From: Tetrapyrgos nigripes
Taxonomy: Eukaryota > Basidiomycota > Agaricomycetes > Agaricales > Campanellaceae
DNA length: 64,000 nucleotides
Assembly (NCBI GenBank): GCA_013368315.1
Contig: JAACJM010000145.1
Coordinates: 62,001-126,000 of the forward strand
Direction: 5' to 3'
Below, piece after piece: positions 22,994 through 38,009 of the stretch. Numbering within the stretch: position 1 is the stretch's first letter; every line of letters starts with the position of its first letter. The position numbers were made by a program, and so were the translations under genes. Under the pieces are notes generated by a model. That model worked only from the letters and a program-made list of their open reading frames with translations. It had not been told where the DNA came from and searched no databases.

Positions 22994-23247
22994 TATGAAT
23001 TATCTATAAGAGACTAGTAGACCCGAGTTGTAGTGGCTCGTTATCTTTGTCCCGTGGTTTGACATTCTCAAGACGTCGCCTACTCTCTGATGAAACGATG
23101 AGGAGCTCCGTTGACGGAATCGAGTTATTCGTGAGGCTACGGCTCGTTTGTACGTTGTCTCAGACATGACGACATAGATGACTGACAGATAAAAACTCCC
23201 TTCAGATACGAGAATGTCCCACAAATCATCGAGCAAGAGCAAGCCCC

Positions 23248-25095
23248 ATGGATCCTACCAATAAGCCCAAAGGCCCTTCTCCTCACTACTCTCTCTATCA
23301 ACGAGAAGTTTTCAAGCAAGGCGGAACTGAAGGCAAATGTGCGTCTTCTTTGTTGACAATGGCTTTCGCATTCGTTGACGTTTATTCTTCGTTTTCCAGT
23401 GCCCAGTTTCTCTGTGCATCCAGATGAGCTCGTCGAGTCTACGAAGAAGAAGTTCAACGACCGTTCCTATTTCTATGCCAACTCCAATGCTGGCCTTGGG
23501 TGGACGGATCGCGCCAACAGGTAATGCGCGACTGTTACCTCGTCAAATCCTCTTATTTATTTGTCGTCTCTGTAGGGAAGCGTTTTATAGATGGCGTATC
23601 ATTCCCAGAATGCTCGTAGACACGAATGTTCGCGATTTGACAGGTGTGTTATGCGCCTTTTCGCGTCTCTGATCCTGACCGCCGCCAATTGCCTCAGTCG
23701 AACTTTTCGGCCATCGCATCCCTGCACCAATTCTCTTCGCACCTATTGGCATCAACAAACTGTACCACCCAGAAGGCGAGCTAGTGCCGGCCAAGATTGC
23801 TGGTGAACTTGGACTACCGGTAAGCTCTTGTAAGATATGGTCTAATGTTTCTGATCCTTGCCGTGTAGTACTGTCTATCTACCGCTGGTTCTCAGCCCAT
23901 TGAAGCCGTGGCAGCAGCAAACGATGCAGGTGCTGCCTCCGCCGAGTACAAGCCTAGTGGAAATGTACCGAATGGAGGAAATGCCCAATCTCCAAGATTT
24001 TTCCAGTTGTATATGGGTCACGATGATGAAGTGGTGTGTGTTTTATTGGCGTACTCTTTCCGCCTCGGTTGCTGAGATTACGTTGCTGCAGACGATCAGC
24101 CTTCTCGAAAGAGCTTGGAAGAGTGGTTTCGACGTTTGCATGCTTACCGTCGATACATGGCAGTTGGGATGGCGTCCTACTGATATCAATATTGCAAATT
24201 ATATGTGAGTACCTATCACCTTATTCTCTTTGATGGAGTTCTGATACACAGTTTTTCCATCCCATAGATTCTATTACCCAACTGGAGGTGTAGGGAACGA
24301 AATAGGCACCTCTGACCCTGTCTTCATGAGGAAATACGGTGAAGAGCTTAAAAAAGATTCTGGTAAATGGATTGATTCGTCAGTTTGGCACGGGAAAGCG
24401 CATACTTGGGAGAAGCTTCATTGGGTTGTTAATGAGGTGAGTTTTCATCTGTTTTTACTACTCGTCGAATCAATCTGATTGTTTTGTTAGTGGAAGAGAA
24501 TCTCTAACGGCCGCCCATTCGTCCTTAAAGGTATACAGAGTGCCGAAGATGCATTGAAGGCACACGAATGCGGATGCGAAGGAATTGTCGTCACCAATCA
24601 TGCTGGTCGACAAGTAGACGGTGCTGTTGGTAGTTTGGAGGTTTTGCCTGAGATTGTCGAAGCCGTTGGTGACAGTGCGTCCATATTCTTTTTCCTTCCA
24701 CATGTTCCCTGCGTTGACACTGGCACACCTTTCTTTGGTCGTTTTCAGAAATGAAAATTATCTTTGACTCTGGAATACGCACCGGCGCCGACGTATTCAA
24801 AGCTATCGCCTTGGGTGCCCACGCTGTTGAAATTGGGAGGTTGTACATTTGGGGAATGGCTCATGAGGGTGAAGCTGGATGTAGGCACGTTATGAAATCA
24901 CTTTTGGCTGTGAGTTTTCTTCTTTGTTTCATATCTCATTTGCACGCTTGACTGATTCATCTATTCAAGGATCTCGATATCACGATGACCGTTGGTGGAT
25001 ACGCGTCGATTACTCGTGATGTACACAGGAACAAGAAAGCATTGAGGTGTAATGAGAGTGGGGCGTATCCTAGAGGCGAGCATGCCAAGCTGTAG
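23248..25095 (+). CDS. FMN-dependent 2-hydroxyacid dehydrogenase/oxidase, 439 aa, 10 exons
   Basis: Exons: 23248-23338, 23400-23520, 23576-23643, 23698-23819, 23869-24033, 24092-24204, 24268-24436, 24491-24674, 24749-24909 and 24970-25095, totalling 440 codons with the stop. TIM-barrel signatures appear in order: RIIPRMLVDTNVRDLTVELF (N-terminal), FAPIGINKLYHPEGE, LSTAGSQPIE, FFQLYMGHDDEV, MLTVDTWQLGWRPTD, PFVLKGIQSAEDA (flavin lysine), VVTNHAGRQVDGA (catalytic His and substrate Arg) and IIFDSGIRTGADV with ALGAHAVEIGR (phosphate-binding end). These enzymes oxidise L-2-hydroxy acids such as lactate with FMN. No cytochrome b5 domain is fused, so this is not a flavocytochrome b2; relatives include lactate 2-monooxygenase-like proteins. 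The usual NHGGRQ is NHAGRQ here. No targeting peptide is evident. Confidence 0.9.
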
Positions 25096-25408
25096 CTTCA
25101 AATTGTCCCGTACTTTCGTCGTGTATGAATAGCGCTGTCTTGAGCGGTCAGCAGATGTTTTCCAAAACCGTTCTCGAAGTCAACTCAGATGTTGCTCAGA
25201 AAAGTTGTAGCGCCCACGCGAGACAAATGTATTATTACAGATCACAAAATCATAATAGCGACAAAATTTTTTTCTTTCATCTACTTACACTTTCACGATT
25301 CACTGATGAAACAAAACCTATGACCTTTAGAGCTTCTTAGATTTTCTACTGGTACAAGTCACATTAATCTCCTTCTATCTTACGGCCACCACCGACAGCC
25401 ATCATCTT

Positions 25409-25415
25409 TATAAAA
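25409..25415 (+). promoter_or_regulatory. TATA-like sequence upstream of the queuosine-salvage gene
   Basis: TATAAAA lies 26 bp before the ATG at 25435. The spacing is short for a TATA box acting on this ATG, so the call is tentative. Confidence 0.35.
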
Positions 25416-25434
25416 CACTCTTTCGCCGTCTACA

Positions 25435-26981
25435 ATGCTCGACGTCCAGACACAGGGGTTATCTCGTACACCCTCTCCTTGGAACGAAAAAGACAATCTA
25501 TTCGAAGAAGAAATCCTCGGCAAAAATCCAGTAGTTGAAGGCACAGAGTTTGTTTACAAGGTTTGTCGTCGTCGAGGTTGTCTCATTTTATGATTAACTC
25601 TCTTAAAAGCGGTCAAAGATTGTTGAGCTTAACCCAAAAGGCATCTCGATAGCTGCCCAACATGTATGTGATCAATGAGCTATTCTAGATCTAGCACACT
25701 AACCATATCGATCTTCCTTTCCTTTCCCTTCACGTCCTTTCACGTTGTTACCAATCACAGATCTACACTAAACTACATACGGAATCCTACACGCCTCGAA
25801 CTTGGCGGACACATCCACTTCACATTCTTCCTGAAGACTCCTATTCGCCGTCTGAACCATGGAACAAGGCCGTCCTCAACTGGATTTTTCTCATTTCGTC
25901 ACTGAACTTTAGTTTTTGGTCCGAGAAAGAGGGAACATCTGAACGTTACGGTGTCGAGTGGCAGACGAGCTGGGACTCGAAAGAGACAAAGGTTTGGACG
26001 GGGTATTGGAGTTTAGTCGCTGCACTCGATAGGGGTAAGTCCTTTCCAGTATACTCGTTAGAATTCTCTCCAACTTTTTTCTGCTTTTGACAGCCCTTCA
26101 AGAAAACATCCCTATCACCGATCCCAATTTTTACTCCTCAGAAATCCTATGCCCAGACTCTCTTATCGAGTACATTTTCCGTGCTGCTGGGCAGTCTACC
26201 GAAACTATCCCTTTGCTCCGCGAACGTATCGCCATCATGCGCGAGGTCGGCTTCATCTTATGCCATGTACGTCGTTTGTCATACAAATAACTGGTAGCGG
26301 AATTAACATGTCTTATAGTCCTATGGTGGTTCTTTCCAAGGTTTCCTCGACGAGTTCCACCGTCGACACGCAGGCGAAGGCACTGCTCTCGACCTCGTCA
26401 AAATGGTCACCGAGACCTTCCCTTCGTTCAGAGATGAATTCTTTTTCGAGGGTCGCAAAGTGTGCATCTGGAAGCGCGCACAGATCCTCGTGGCCGAGAC
26501 TTGGGCAGCTTTCTATCCTGATCCATCAACTTCGACAACCGCAGGGGCTCTGAAGCATCCCTTATTCCCCGGCAAACGAGGCCCGGCCATCCACGAGCTC
26601 ACCATGTTTGCAGACTATAGAGTTCCACAGATTCTTCATCATTTGCAGATTTTGACCTACCCTGCTTCGCTTGTTCAGACTTTGGGTGCTGGGACACTCT
26701 TAGAATCGGGATCTAGAGAGGAGTTGAGTTTACGTGCTGCGAGTGTTGTGGCTGTTGAGAGAGTTAGGGAGGAGATGTTCCGTTTGATGGTGCACGAGCA
26801 AGAGAAAGGGCCTGGGGACACCGCAGGGGATGGCCAGTCAGGGAACGAAGTCAGTAGTGTGTTGATTGACTTCTTTCTCTGGGATCTTGCCAAGAGGGTG
26901 GAGAACGGGGAAGAAAAAATTGAGGGGATTGAGACCTCTGAGATTATACCTGCGCACCGTACTCGAAGTATCTGGTACTAA
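25435..26981 (+). CDS. Queuosine salvage protein (DUF2419, queuosine 5'-phosphate N-glycosylase family), 429 aa
   Basis: Exons: 25435-25560, 25610-25663, 25761-26034, 26094-26266 and 26319-26981, with GT-AG junctions and 430 codons including the stop. Family marks are LNWIFLISSLNFSFWSEK, GYWSLVAALDRALQE, CHSYGGSFQGFLDEF, the strongly conserved ELTMFADYRVPQILH and the C-terminal EIIPAHRTRSIWY. Family members release queuine from queuosine nucleotide so that it can be placed into tRNA; fungi cannot make queuine and rely on salvage. The length is close to known eukaryotic members. A stretch of about 30 residues rich in Gly/Asp near residue 370 looks like an insert. No signal peptide is seen, consistent with a cytosolic enzyme. 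Confidence 0.92.
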
Positions 26982-27215
26982 GTGTTTTCGTCGTACTAGA
27001 GATTAGAGTCTAGGTGGAGATTGGATTCTAGGTACAGGTTACTTTCTCGAGTTAGTACATAGTTTAGTTTTTTTGTTAATATATAAGATACTGCAGATTT
27101 ACCGTATCATAAAGCTTGTACTGTACACAAACTGTACATGACAACTTGTTGATCAATATCGACAATGGCGACGCGCGGGTCATTGATAGTTGCAATAGAC
27201 CACTCACTTCCCAAC
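26982..27215. other. Intergenic, short
   Basis: 3' region of the queuosine-salvage gene and 5' region of the F-box/Cys-rich gene. An alternative in-frame ATG for the latter lies at 27165. Confidence 0.4.
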
Positions 27216-29073
27216 ATGAATTCTCTTCCACTTGACGACGATGTACTGGACCGGATTCTTACTTTCTCTCCCTCTTTCGAGACCCTCAGCTCGGTAATCT
27301 TGACTTCAAAAGTCTTCTATAACGTTTTCAGCCAGCGCTCTAAATCAATTGTGAGGGCTGTCGCACATAACGTCGTAGGACCAGCTCTGCCTCAAGCATT
27401 GCGAGTGATAAGGTATCAGCTGCCAGGAACGGACGACCAGTATAAGGTGTATGACGACTTGCCTGGCCCAGAGTCCGATGAAGCCCTCGAAGTGCCAATA
27501 ACACCTGCAGAAGCCCATGGACTGGCGGAGAATGCGAGTGTAGTAGCCTTTCTCGAAAATCTGTACAGTTTGAGGTGAGTCTCGCTTCCTTTTCGTCAAG
27601 ACTTTGCTCTGAAAATCTGGATTACTTATCTTAGGCATAAAGATATTCGATTCAGAACTAGTCAGCTTACATCAACCGAATCGCACCGTTTCTGTCGAGC
27701 AGTGTATCGGATTGCTTTATATCATCGCGTTTTCTCTAAAGCAAGATACTCTTCTCCAAGTCTGAGGCAGAGGGCTCCCCGGATAATAGAACTGGATCCA
27801 GAAGACGAGGACACGGTCGTGAAGACATTGAATGCTGCAAAAGAAAGCTTCGTGTCAGATTTCAGTACCGAAGAGCTCTATCAGATCCAGGCTCTTTCTT
27901 TCTCCTTGCAAGAAGCTTTTTTGTGGTTACATAGTGTAAGTAGAGGGGTGCTAATCGAAGGTGCGGTAACTGTTCATACACGGAATTTTTCAATGCAGCG
28001 AATGACGACACCCTAGAGAGGCTTTGTAACTTGGACAATGACCCGCGAGTCACTTTCAATCGAGCTACCAAGTTGATTCCTCCTGAAGTCAGTGTTTCTC
28101 CGGCAGGTGGTTTTGCATCGAATCATGTACTGGTGTTTTCCGACTTGCGACAATTTCTTGCCTATCCTTCTAGCAACCCGGTATCTCTAGTTCTGTGTCT
28201 TCGCGGACAGCAGCCCCCTACTACTGACTCGGGATCCAAGCTTTGGGGTTCGTTACTTGACAGTTCGTTGATCCAGGAGGAGGATAGACACTGTAAGTGC
28301 AGTCATGATGCACTTCACTCCCTTACTAATCTTGCCTGGCGTCATGTTACTAGGCGATCAGTGTGGTGGCTCGAATGAACCCAGATTATTATATGGGCCG
28401 ACGAGTAAGTGTTTCCTCTTTGTCTCTGCCACACCACTGGGTCTTTGACCGGATTTAACTCGTGTTTATCCCTCTCTGCAGCATATTACTATCTCAGCGG
28501 AGTGTCCTATCAGTTCCGCCCCTCTTTCATGCATAATCACTTGAAAGGCCAGCTCAAGTACAATCTGACAGAAGTGGAAATTATCAGAAAGTACACTGCG
28601 GTCACTGGACTTGACGTGCTCACTGAAGATACTTTTACATCAATCCTACACTCTATCCATGAAGATGGGTATAAACGTCCGGAGTTTGAGAGTTGGAAGA
28701 AAGAGGACTGGCTGTGCACATCTTGCATGGTCAAGATACTGGAGGAACATCTTCATTTGTGGTTATTGCATATGAAACGGAAGGGTATGCAGCGGCCAGC
28801 CCATATTTTTTCCGTGTCCTATTTTACTGACTTTATACTTCAGACACAGCTGGGGAGGAAATTCCGGAAGACTGTTGGTTGGTCTTTCTTTTTTCTTCTT
28901 CTTCCTGTTTCTCATCATACTCAGGTGGGGATACAACTGCACAAACCAAGATGAAGCTCATGGAAAGAGATTCAATGTTAGTTTTGCATCAGCTCATTCT
29001 GCTCTTTCCTCTTGCTAATTGTTGAGATCCGCTCCTTTGATAGCATCTTTGCGACCAAACACGATTTGAGTGA
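27216..29073 (+). CDS. F-box-like protein with C-terminal Cys-rich motif (copy 1 of an inverted pair)
   Basis: The start is placed at 27216 (MNSLPLDDDVLDRIL) because the paralogue at 54.6 kb begins similarly; an ATG 51 bp upstream is in frame. Residues 3-50 form an F-box-like helix set (LPLDDDVLDRILTFSPSF, ILTSKVFYNVF). Exons include 27216-27574, 27635-27935, then about 27999 onward with further introns. The C-terminal part shows CDQCGG, EEHLHLWLLHMKRK, EDCWWGYNC and RFNHLC, a spaced Cys/His pattern that may bind metal. F-box proteins bind Skp1 and choose substrates for SCF ubiquitin ligases; the target here is unknown. The joint between exon 2 and the segment starting NDDTLERLCNLDNDP does not keep frame with any GT-AG pair I could find, so either an intron was missed or the gene carries an indel near 27,998. 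Confidence 0.6.
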
Positions 29074-29236
29074 GGCACTCAGGAGCGAGGAATGTACATA
29101 TACAGGATTTAATGTTATGGATTACACCTTATAGTGCTCAGAATAGATAAGATCAAAATGAAACCATTGAGGCGTCTACTGCCAATGCCATCGCGATGTC
29201 TCTGGTCAAGAAATGACCCCACCTTGTCCTTCTCTG

Positions 29237-31484
29237 TTAGCATTCCAAATCTTCTTCTGAGTCACTTTGCACGCCGTCATCATCATCATCATCACTGCTA
29301 TCTTCCCCCAGCCTTCCACGCCCTCTCACGTCAAATGGATCAGCCCAACCTTCTGTTCGGAGTATAGAGTCAAATAGTTCAATAGTATATCGTTCTTCCT
29401 CTTCCTCTTCCTCCTCCTCCTCCTCATCATCATCATCGTTTCTTGTGTCTGCTCCTCTACCTTCTGCTCCCCGTGACCCGCTTTCTGCCCTCTTCCCCAC
29501 CTTGTCTGCTATTGACGCCGAATCCACGTCCATAGCTACATCTTGTGACGGTTCCTTGGTATTGACGACTCCCTTGCTTCTCTTCAACTTTACACAGAAC
29601 GGATTTGATTTACTCGGCGAGTGGACGTAGATGTATCTCTCGATCCCAGTGGTCAATATAAGCGGGAATGAAGGATGGAAGAGAACTGTGTTTGCTATTG
29701 ATTTGTGTCCTGTTAAATAGTACACGTAGAATGTTGATTAGTGCACGGATGAATAGTGCACGGATGAAAGCAGAACGCAAAAAGCAGAAGGAAATGAAAT
29801 AACGACACAAAAAACAAGATTGAGGCACACACCTTCAAGCACCGTACACGGACAATCCAACTCTACCGGTGCACAAACGGAATGTTTGCCACTCTCATCG
29901 CGAGCAAGGTTCTTGAAATCCGGATTCGAACTGATAAAACCAACACCCAAGCCTCCTGCTGGACTTTCAAGCCCACCCTCACTTGATCCAGTCAATGCCA
30001 TCAACTTTTCCATGGCCATCCTCTCATTCAACACTTCTCTCATCCCAGTTAACTTGTCTACACCTGGAACTTTCCAAACGTATCCTCGAAAATCGTCAGA
30101 ACCTGCTGCGTAGTAGTTTGCGTCCGCGTCTCCAACTCCCGAGCGTGCATGTGTACGTGTACGTGGAGGAGAGGAAGTAGAGTGGTGTGAAGATGGGTAT
30201 AGGGAAGAGGTTATGGGAGCTTGTCGACTGAAGGAACCGTGCTGGATGGGAGCGGTAAAGAATTAGTGTATCAGCACATGTATGTCATTAATAAAAAGTC
30301 AGCATATACTCACCTTCATCGTACAAGAGTTGGAATATCCTCTCACCGGCTCCAACCTTTCGGTCCTACTCGTCGGTGAATGTAACTGCATCGCTAGATT
30401 TCTGGCGAGCACTGAAGTCAAGGTTTTGTTTGCCTTTTTGGGACGTGCACCCGTTGTACAGACAGCTAGAGGGTCTGGATCCGAGAGGCCATAGATTGTT
30501 GGGTAAAAGTTCTATATTGGTGGTAAGCGTTGGGCTTGACGCATACTGAAGAAATCCATATACCAGCATCGTAACCGCCAACTTCTTCCCCTCGCTATCA
30601 AAAGTGACGCTGCTCGCTTCGGGTTTGCACAACTTTCCATCTGAAAAACGCGTGAGGGTAGTGTTGTACTGAAACGCAAGGGAATTAGACTCGGCACGCC
30701 CATGAGCACAGCGACACAACGCACCTGCAAGACAACACCTTGATCTCTCCTTTCGCTTCTCTTCCCAAACCCAAGCCTGGCATCCCGCAAACAAACGCGT
30801 CCTAAATTCTCCGATGTAACAAAGAGGTGTTCCATGGTTGGATGGTACCGCACACCAGTGACTTCAGAGGAGAGTTGAATGGTGTCTGAGGCTTTTACAT
30901 GATTCGGAATTGCAGAGTTTACACGCAAGTCATGTCGAAGTATACGTCCTGATTCACTGCAAAGCTTCTGATTAGTCCAAAGAATGTAAACCAAAACTCA
31001 AGATAGTACAACACTCACCTTGCGCTCAGAAAGACCTCGTCATTGAACGGAAAACAGGATATGTCACGGACGATATCCCTCTCCAGAAACGCTGATTTGG
31101 GCAGCTTATCCTCCGGCGCCAGTGTATTTGTGTACAACGAAGCGACATCGTACTGACGTATGGTCGCGTCCGTGCCTCCAGCAAAAAGATACTTGTTCGA
31201 TATCGAAAACTCCAAGTTGAAGATATTATTCCTTGGACCAATAAAGGTATGACAAGGCCCTCTCATATCCACATCTTCGTTATGGAAGTCCCAAAGATGA
31301 ATCTCGCAGTCATCTCCTCCGCTTGCAAGGAATCTCCCAACAGAGTCAAAGGTGAGTGCGTTTATACATGAGGTGTGTTTTTTGAGTTTACTATTGGCAT
31401 TGTGTATCAGGCAGAAAGTATGACTTCCCGGAGGGAGGAATACCTGTGGTACGGAAATCCGCTCTCGAACAATGTCGGCGACAT
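29237..31484 (-). CDS. WD40-repeat protein resembling DCAF5 (WDR22)
   Basis: The start is at 31484 (MSPTLFESGFPYH); an intron then joins to KLKKHTSCINALTFDSVG. Repeats visible in order: FLASGGDDCEIHLWD, NLEFSISNKYLFAGGTDATI with IRQYDVASLYTN, a segment ending VTGVRYHPTMEHLFVTSEN, then ASSVTFDSEGKKLAVTML and ANYYAAGSDDFRGYVWKVPG, and finally TGHKSIANTVLFHPSFPLIL. The GSDDFR-VWK-P signature is characteristic of the DCAF5-like group, which serve as substrate receptors for CUL4-DDB1 ubiquitin ligases. After the propeller comes a Glu/Asp-rich tail with a run of about 15 acidic residues and a second Asp run near the end. The exon joints are GT-AG (for example 30,960-31,020), though I have not resolved them all. 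The likely role is assigned by family only. Confidence 0.75.
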
Positions 31485-31622
31485 TGACAGAGGTTGGATC
31501 ACGTTACTGTCAAGTTCGTCCGAGTGACGAGTCTTTGAGCTTGGTACGTTGACCGAAATTGGATGATTATACACAAATAATGCCAAACTCTTGTTGAACT
31601 TGAACTTCGTTCCACTGCTACT

Positions 31623-33445
31623 ATGAGTTCGAGCTCGCCACTCACTCGTCGAACCAAAAAACCCTTCATCCCGTCAACTCCTCACAGGAGGAAAAATGCT
31701 GAAAATGCCTTACCTACCATTTCCAATGAAATTCACACCAAAATTTTTCGATATCTCCAACCGGGGGACGAGCTTGGACCACATGAGTGCGAGAGGATAT
31801 GGTGGGTTATGTCGAGGGTATGCAAATACTTCTATGTAAAATGCATGGCTCGTCTGGTCTACTCGGTGAAAATTACACCATACTGCGAGTCAGACCATCC
31901 TACATGTGGTCTTCTTAAGCCTATACTCGATCAACAATTCATTACAGATTTTACCACCGATGTGAAGGAGCTGATGATAGAGGACTGGTTAGATGATGAA
32001 AACGAAGGTAAGAACGGTGTTTCTTCTACACGAATCTGCTCAGTGATCGGTCTTCCAGATTCCACTGTGACTTCGACTCGGCGAAAGGTTGGCAGAGTTT
32101 CTTTTTGGCATGACCTTTACGACAAGGCTGCCAAGAAGTTGACTCACCTCACGACTCTATCGATCACGAACTCCCAAATCACAGAAGTGCTGGTCAAAGG
32201 AATGGCTGAAATGAAAAATTTGCGGTCCCTCAGAATTTACGAATGTGATGCGGAAATGTTCTGGTTGCCGCGTCATCCCAGGATCGCGTGGATCTCCGCC
32301 GAGCGCACGATTGCGTTCTATGAACAGTGGTATCGCCACGCCCTCCTCGTACAAGAGCGGTGGGCTATGTTTTTACCAGTGCTTATGCGCTTGGAAGAAC
32401 TTCACACCGACTCCTGGCCTATCACCGATATGTTCCTGCGCACCGATCCAAAATTGCAATACGAACGCATGCGAGTACTGAGGATTGGTCCCATGGAAAT
32501 AACGGAGAAAACTTGGCTTTTTGACAACTTGGACCTTGTCGTGCCTAATATCACAAGCCTGCAGCTACTCGTTCGCTACAAAGATTCTGTCCCTTTGAAT
32601 CACCGTCGCAGCTTTCCCATAAACCTTTCTCGCTTCCCTCTCAACCTTCATCGAGTCCAGGTGCCGCTACCCATTCTCAAATCCTCACTCTTACGTCCAC
32701 TGACCCAGCTGGACTGGGCCGGTAATCAATTCAATGATTCTGAGCCAGTGCCCCGAACATTCTTCTCTGAGATCTGTGGTGAAACAATGACTGTACTCTC
32801 TCTTCCCTGGAGAAATTTCAGTCACCATGACATTCAAGAATGTTTCCCTAAACTGCGCACTCTCACCATTATTGTTGACACGTCGCTACAAGAGCTTCAA
32901 GCTGCCGCTAATCAGCGCCAGCTAACAGGACAGGAGGATCTCCATCACTTGCGTTCGGGTGATGTGAACGTCCCTCTGGTGTTAGCAGAGAGTGAAGCTG
33001 GAGCAGTGTTGCGACTTGTCACCCAGCCCTCATCAGGCAGACTGGTCTGCTTCATTTTTCCATACGGGCGGGTGATGTGCACAAGTTCCCTGCAGGGTCT
33101 GACCAAATTCTATACGATACTCAGCTTGGGTGGAACCTCGATGCCTGGCATGCGACTATCACCCAGGCCCTCACAGATAACCAGTTTCCCTCTCTCACCC
33201 GCTTCGAAATGGTGGATAGATCACTCTTTGTATGGCATCGTGACCTTGGCTCCGCTTCAAAAGATGGGTGGAAGCCCTCCATTCCTCACTGTAATCGGCG
33301 TCTGGCAAGATTGTATCTGGTTGATGAAACAAATCTGCCAGTGTACTATGTCGACAGAAATCATTGTATTCAATCATTGTTGGATTCCACCCCGGACATG
33401 TTTAGCACGAAGATCGGACGTAGTATTGTATCTCCAGAACTATAG
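31623..33445 (+). CDS. F-box-like protein, large, end uncertain
   Basis: The frame opens at 31623 (MSSSSPLTRRTKKPFIP). Near residues 30-60 it has LPTISNEIHTKIFRYLQPGD, an F-box-like segment, and RVCKYFYVKCMARLVYSV, typical of mushroom F-box proteins. Leu-rich scattered segments follow (LTHLTTLSITNSQI, MKNLRSLRIYECDAEMF). The frame stays open to 33,623, but from about 32,996 another frame looks more protein-like: WSSVATCHPALIRQTG, FPSLTRFEMVDRSLFVWHRD and CNRRLARLYLVDETN, ending at 33,445. A change of frame between about 32,960 and 33,000 is therefore likely; no ordinary intron fits there (the only GT-AG candidate is 30 nt), so this may be a 1-nt indel or a pseudogene. Function unknown beyond the F-box-like fold. 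Confidence 0.5.
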
Positions 33446-35283
33446 ATCGATTGATGCGAGTTTCCTTGCGCAGCGTGCTCTTCTTCCGCTCAATCTGACC
33501 GATACATTTATAGATGAGCTAATAGAACCACGTCCATTGGCTTTTTCTTGTCCTTTGTTTTTTCTTGGACAGACCCAGACTTGCCGTGCAGTGTACACCT
33601 CGAACTTAGCGGACGCTGAATGATTGCGGCGATCGGAAAAACGGCATGGTCGTGAAGGTCTACATAGTAAATTTTTGGAACGCAGAATGGGTTCGCAAGT
33701 AGGAATTACTGATGGACCTAGAGGAGACCTGAAGGCTTGATGCAGGCGAGGTCTGGCGAGGCAGTATGCAGTGGATTTTAACCTTTCCTCAGGCTTATGT
33801 CCGTCGGATCGCGTCTGTGCTACAGAATCAATTAATCACGTATTCATCTGTAAGTACACTGGTTTGACACTGGTTGTCGACTGCACACTTGAAAAATTTC
33901 CGCCAAATGGTGACTCCTAGCCGATCAACCCCAAGCCGATGATGGACCAAGTATTTACAGTTGTCGGCGCCCGATGATAGTGAGATAGATAGACTAAGAT
34001 GGATAGATACACGCCAAGTGGCCCCTTTTAGAACCCAGCGGGGTGGCGCTCCGTAATCGCAATATCAGTGATATTGTGTTACAAGGGCGAGGCAGTCCCC
34101 CCACGCGCAGCCGCTTGTAAAGATGAGGGTGTCATGTTGACGTTATACACACGCTACAACGCACTTTACAACCATCCAGCCCCCAGAAACATCGACGAAG
34201 AAGCATGGAAAAGATTTCTAGAATCTATCAACTAGGAATAGCGAACATACTATGATAAAGCAAGGTCGTAGTCTAGAGGCTGGCTATAAGGAATCTAGAA
34301 TCACACAGAGTCCGAAGAAACAGTCGGGCACAGTAGGTATACATACATATCAGTTTACATAAATCGCGTAGGAAAAGGGTAGAAAGCGTGGTTCCTCGTA
34401 CATGCCTGTTGGCCCAGGGGCCAGAAGACGCGTTGCCGTCGGAGAAGTGGCAGCAAAGGTGAACATTGAGCCCGTGGAGTCTGTAAGGGGTTCACTCTGG
34501 GCGTAACCAGTTGCAATACGGCGAACCATGTGGATGAATTGAGAGATCGTTGAATTCGAGGCATGGAAAGGGATAGATCTAGACATGACCAGGACCGTAT
34601 GCGTTGACACGTAAAGGCAGTAGGCAACAGGCAAAAACGCCGTCGCCGGAGACAGAAACAGGAAATAGGAAACAGAAACAGAAACAGAAACAGAAACGAA
34701 AAAGAAGCAATAAGTGTAGTAAAGGGAGACATCAAATCGGGAAAGCAAAAAGATAGCAGAGAATTTCTATAGATGAGTTTAAGTATATGTAGACGTATAT
34801 ATACTAAGTAGTGTATGTAGACAGTGCAGATGTAGTATAGTATGAACTATGTCGTAAGTTGAGAGACGTTGATGAAGATGATGATGGTATGATTGAGACA
34901 GTGCATTGCAAGGATAGTCCCAACACAGGCAACAGGCAAGAAAGACGGAAGCAATGATGTCGATGAGCAGGGAGGTAATGTCATGCGTGATAGGGGGCAA
35001 GAAGCTCTATGTAATAGATTCTGACGGGACAAGCAGGAGAGCAGTGTTGAAACTTTGCGAAAAGATAGGGATAGTGATAATAGACATGTAGGTGAGCCGA
35101 GACTCAAAAGTCTTTGCAGCTCCTTAGAATAAAGAAAAAACTCTAGATGGACAACTCCTCCAACCCAATACATACATAGCGAACAAGATTGAAAAAGGAA
35201 GAAACAAACGACGAAGACAGAAATATCAAGGGAAATCTGAGATGCACGCATCTAATTCGCATATAGTAATCCTCGTCTCATGT
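33446..35283. other. Long intergenic stretch with little content
   Basis: It contains the 3' region of the F-box-like gene, a short CAGAAA tandem tract (34,651-34,700) and, from about 34,760 to 35,283, the 3' region of the CreA-like gene. No supported coding region was found; minus-strand frames at 34,350-35,250 look like translated low-complexity sequence. Confidence 0.4.
34651..34700. repeat. CAGAAA short tandem repeat
   Basis: Imperfect hexamer copies of CAGAAA; the last four are exact. It lies in non-coding sequence downstream of the CreA-like gene. Confidence 0.85.

Positions 35284-38009
<2,726 letters not shown>

Noticed and set aside
33446..33623. Extension of the F-box-like frame to 33,623
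   Set aside because: The alternative frame ending at 33,445 reads more like the family; the extension looks like random translation.
34350..35251. Minus-strand frames after the CreA-like gene
   Set aside because: They are translations of repeat- and AT-rich non-coding sequence.
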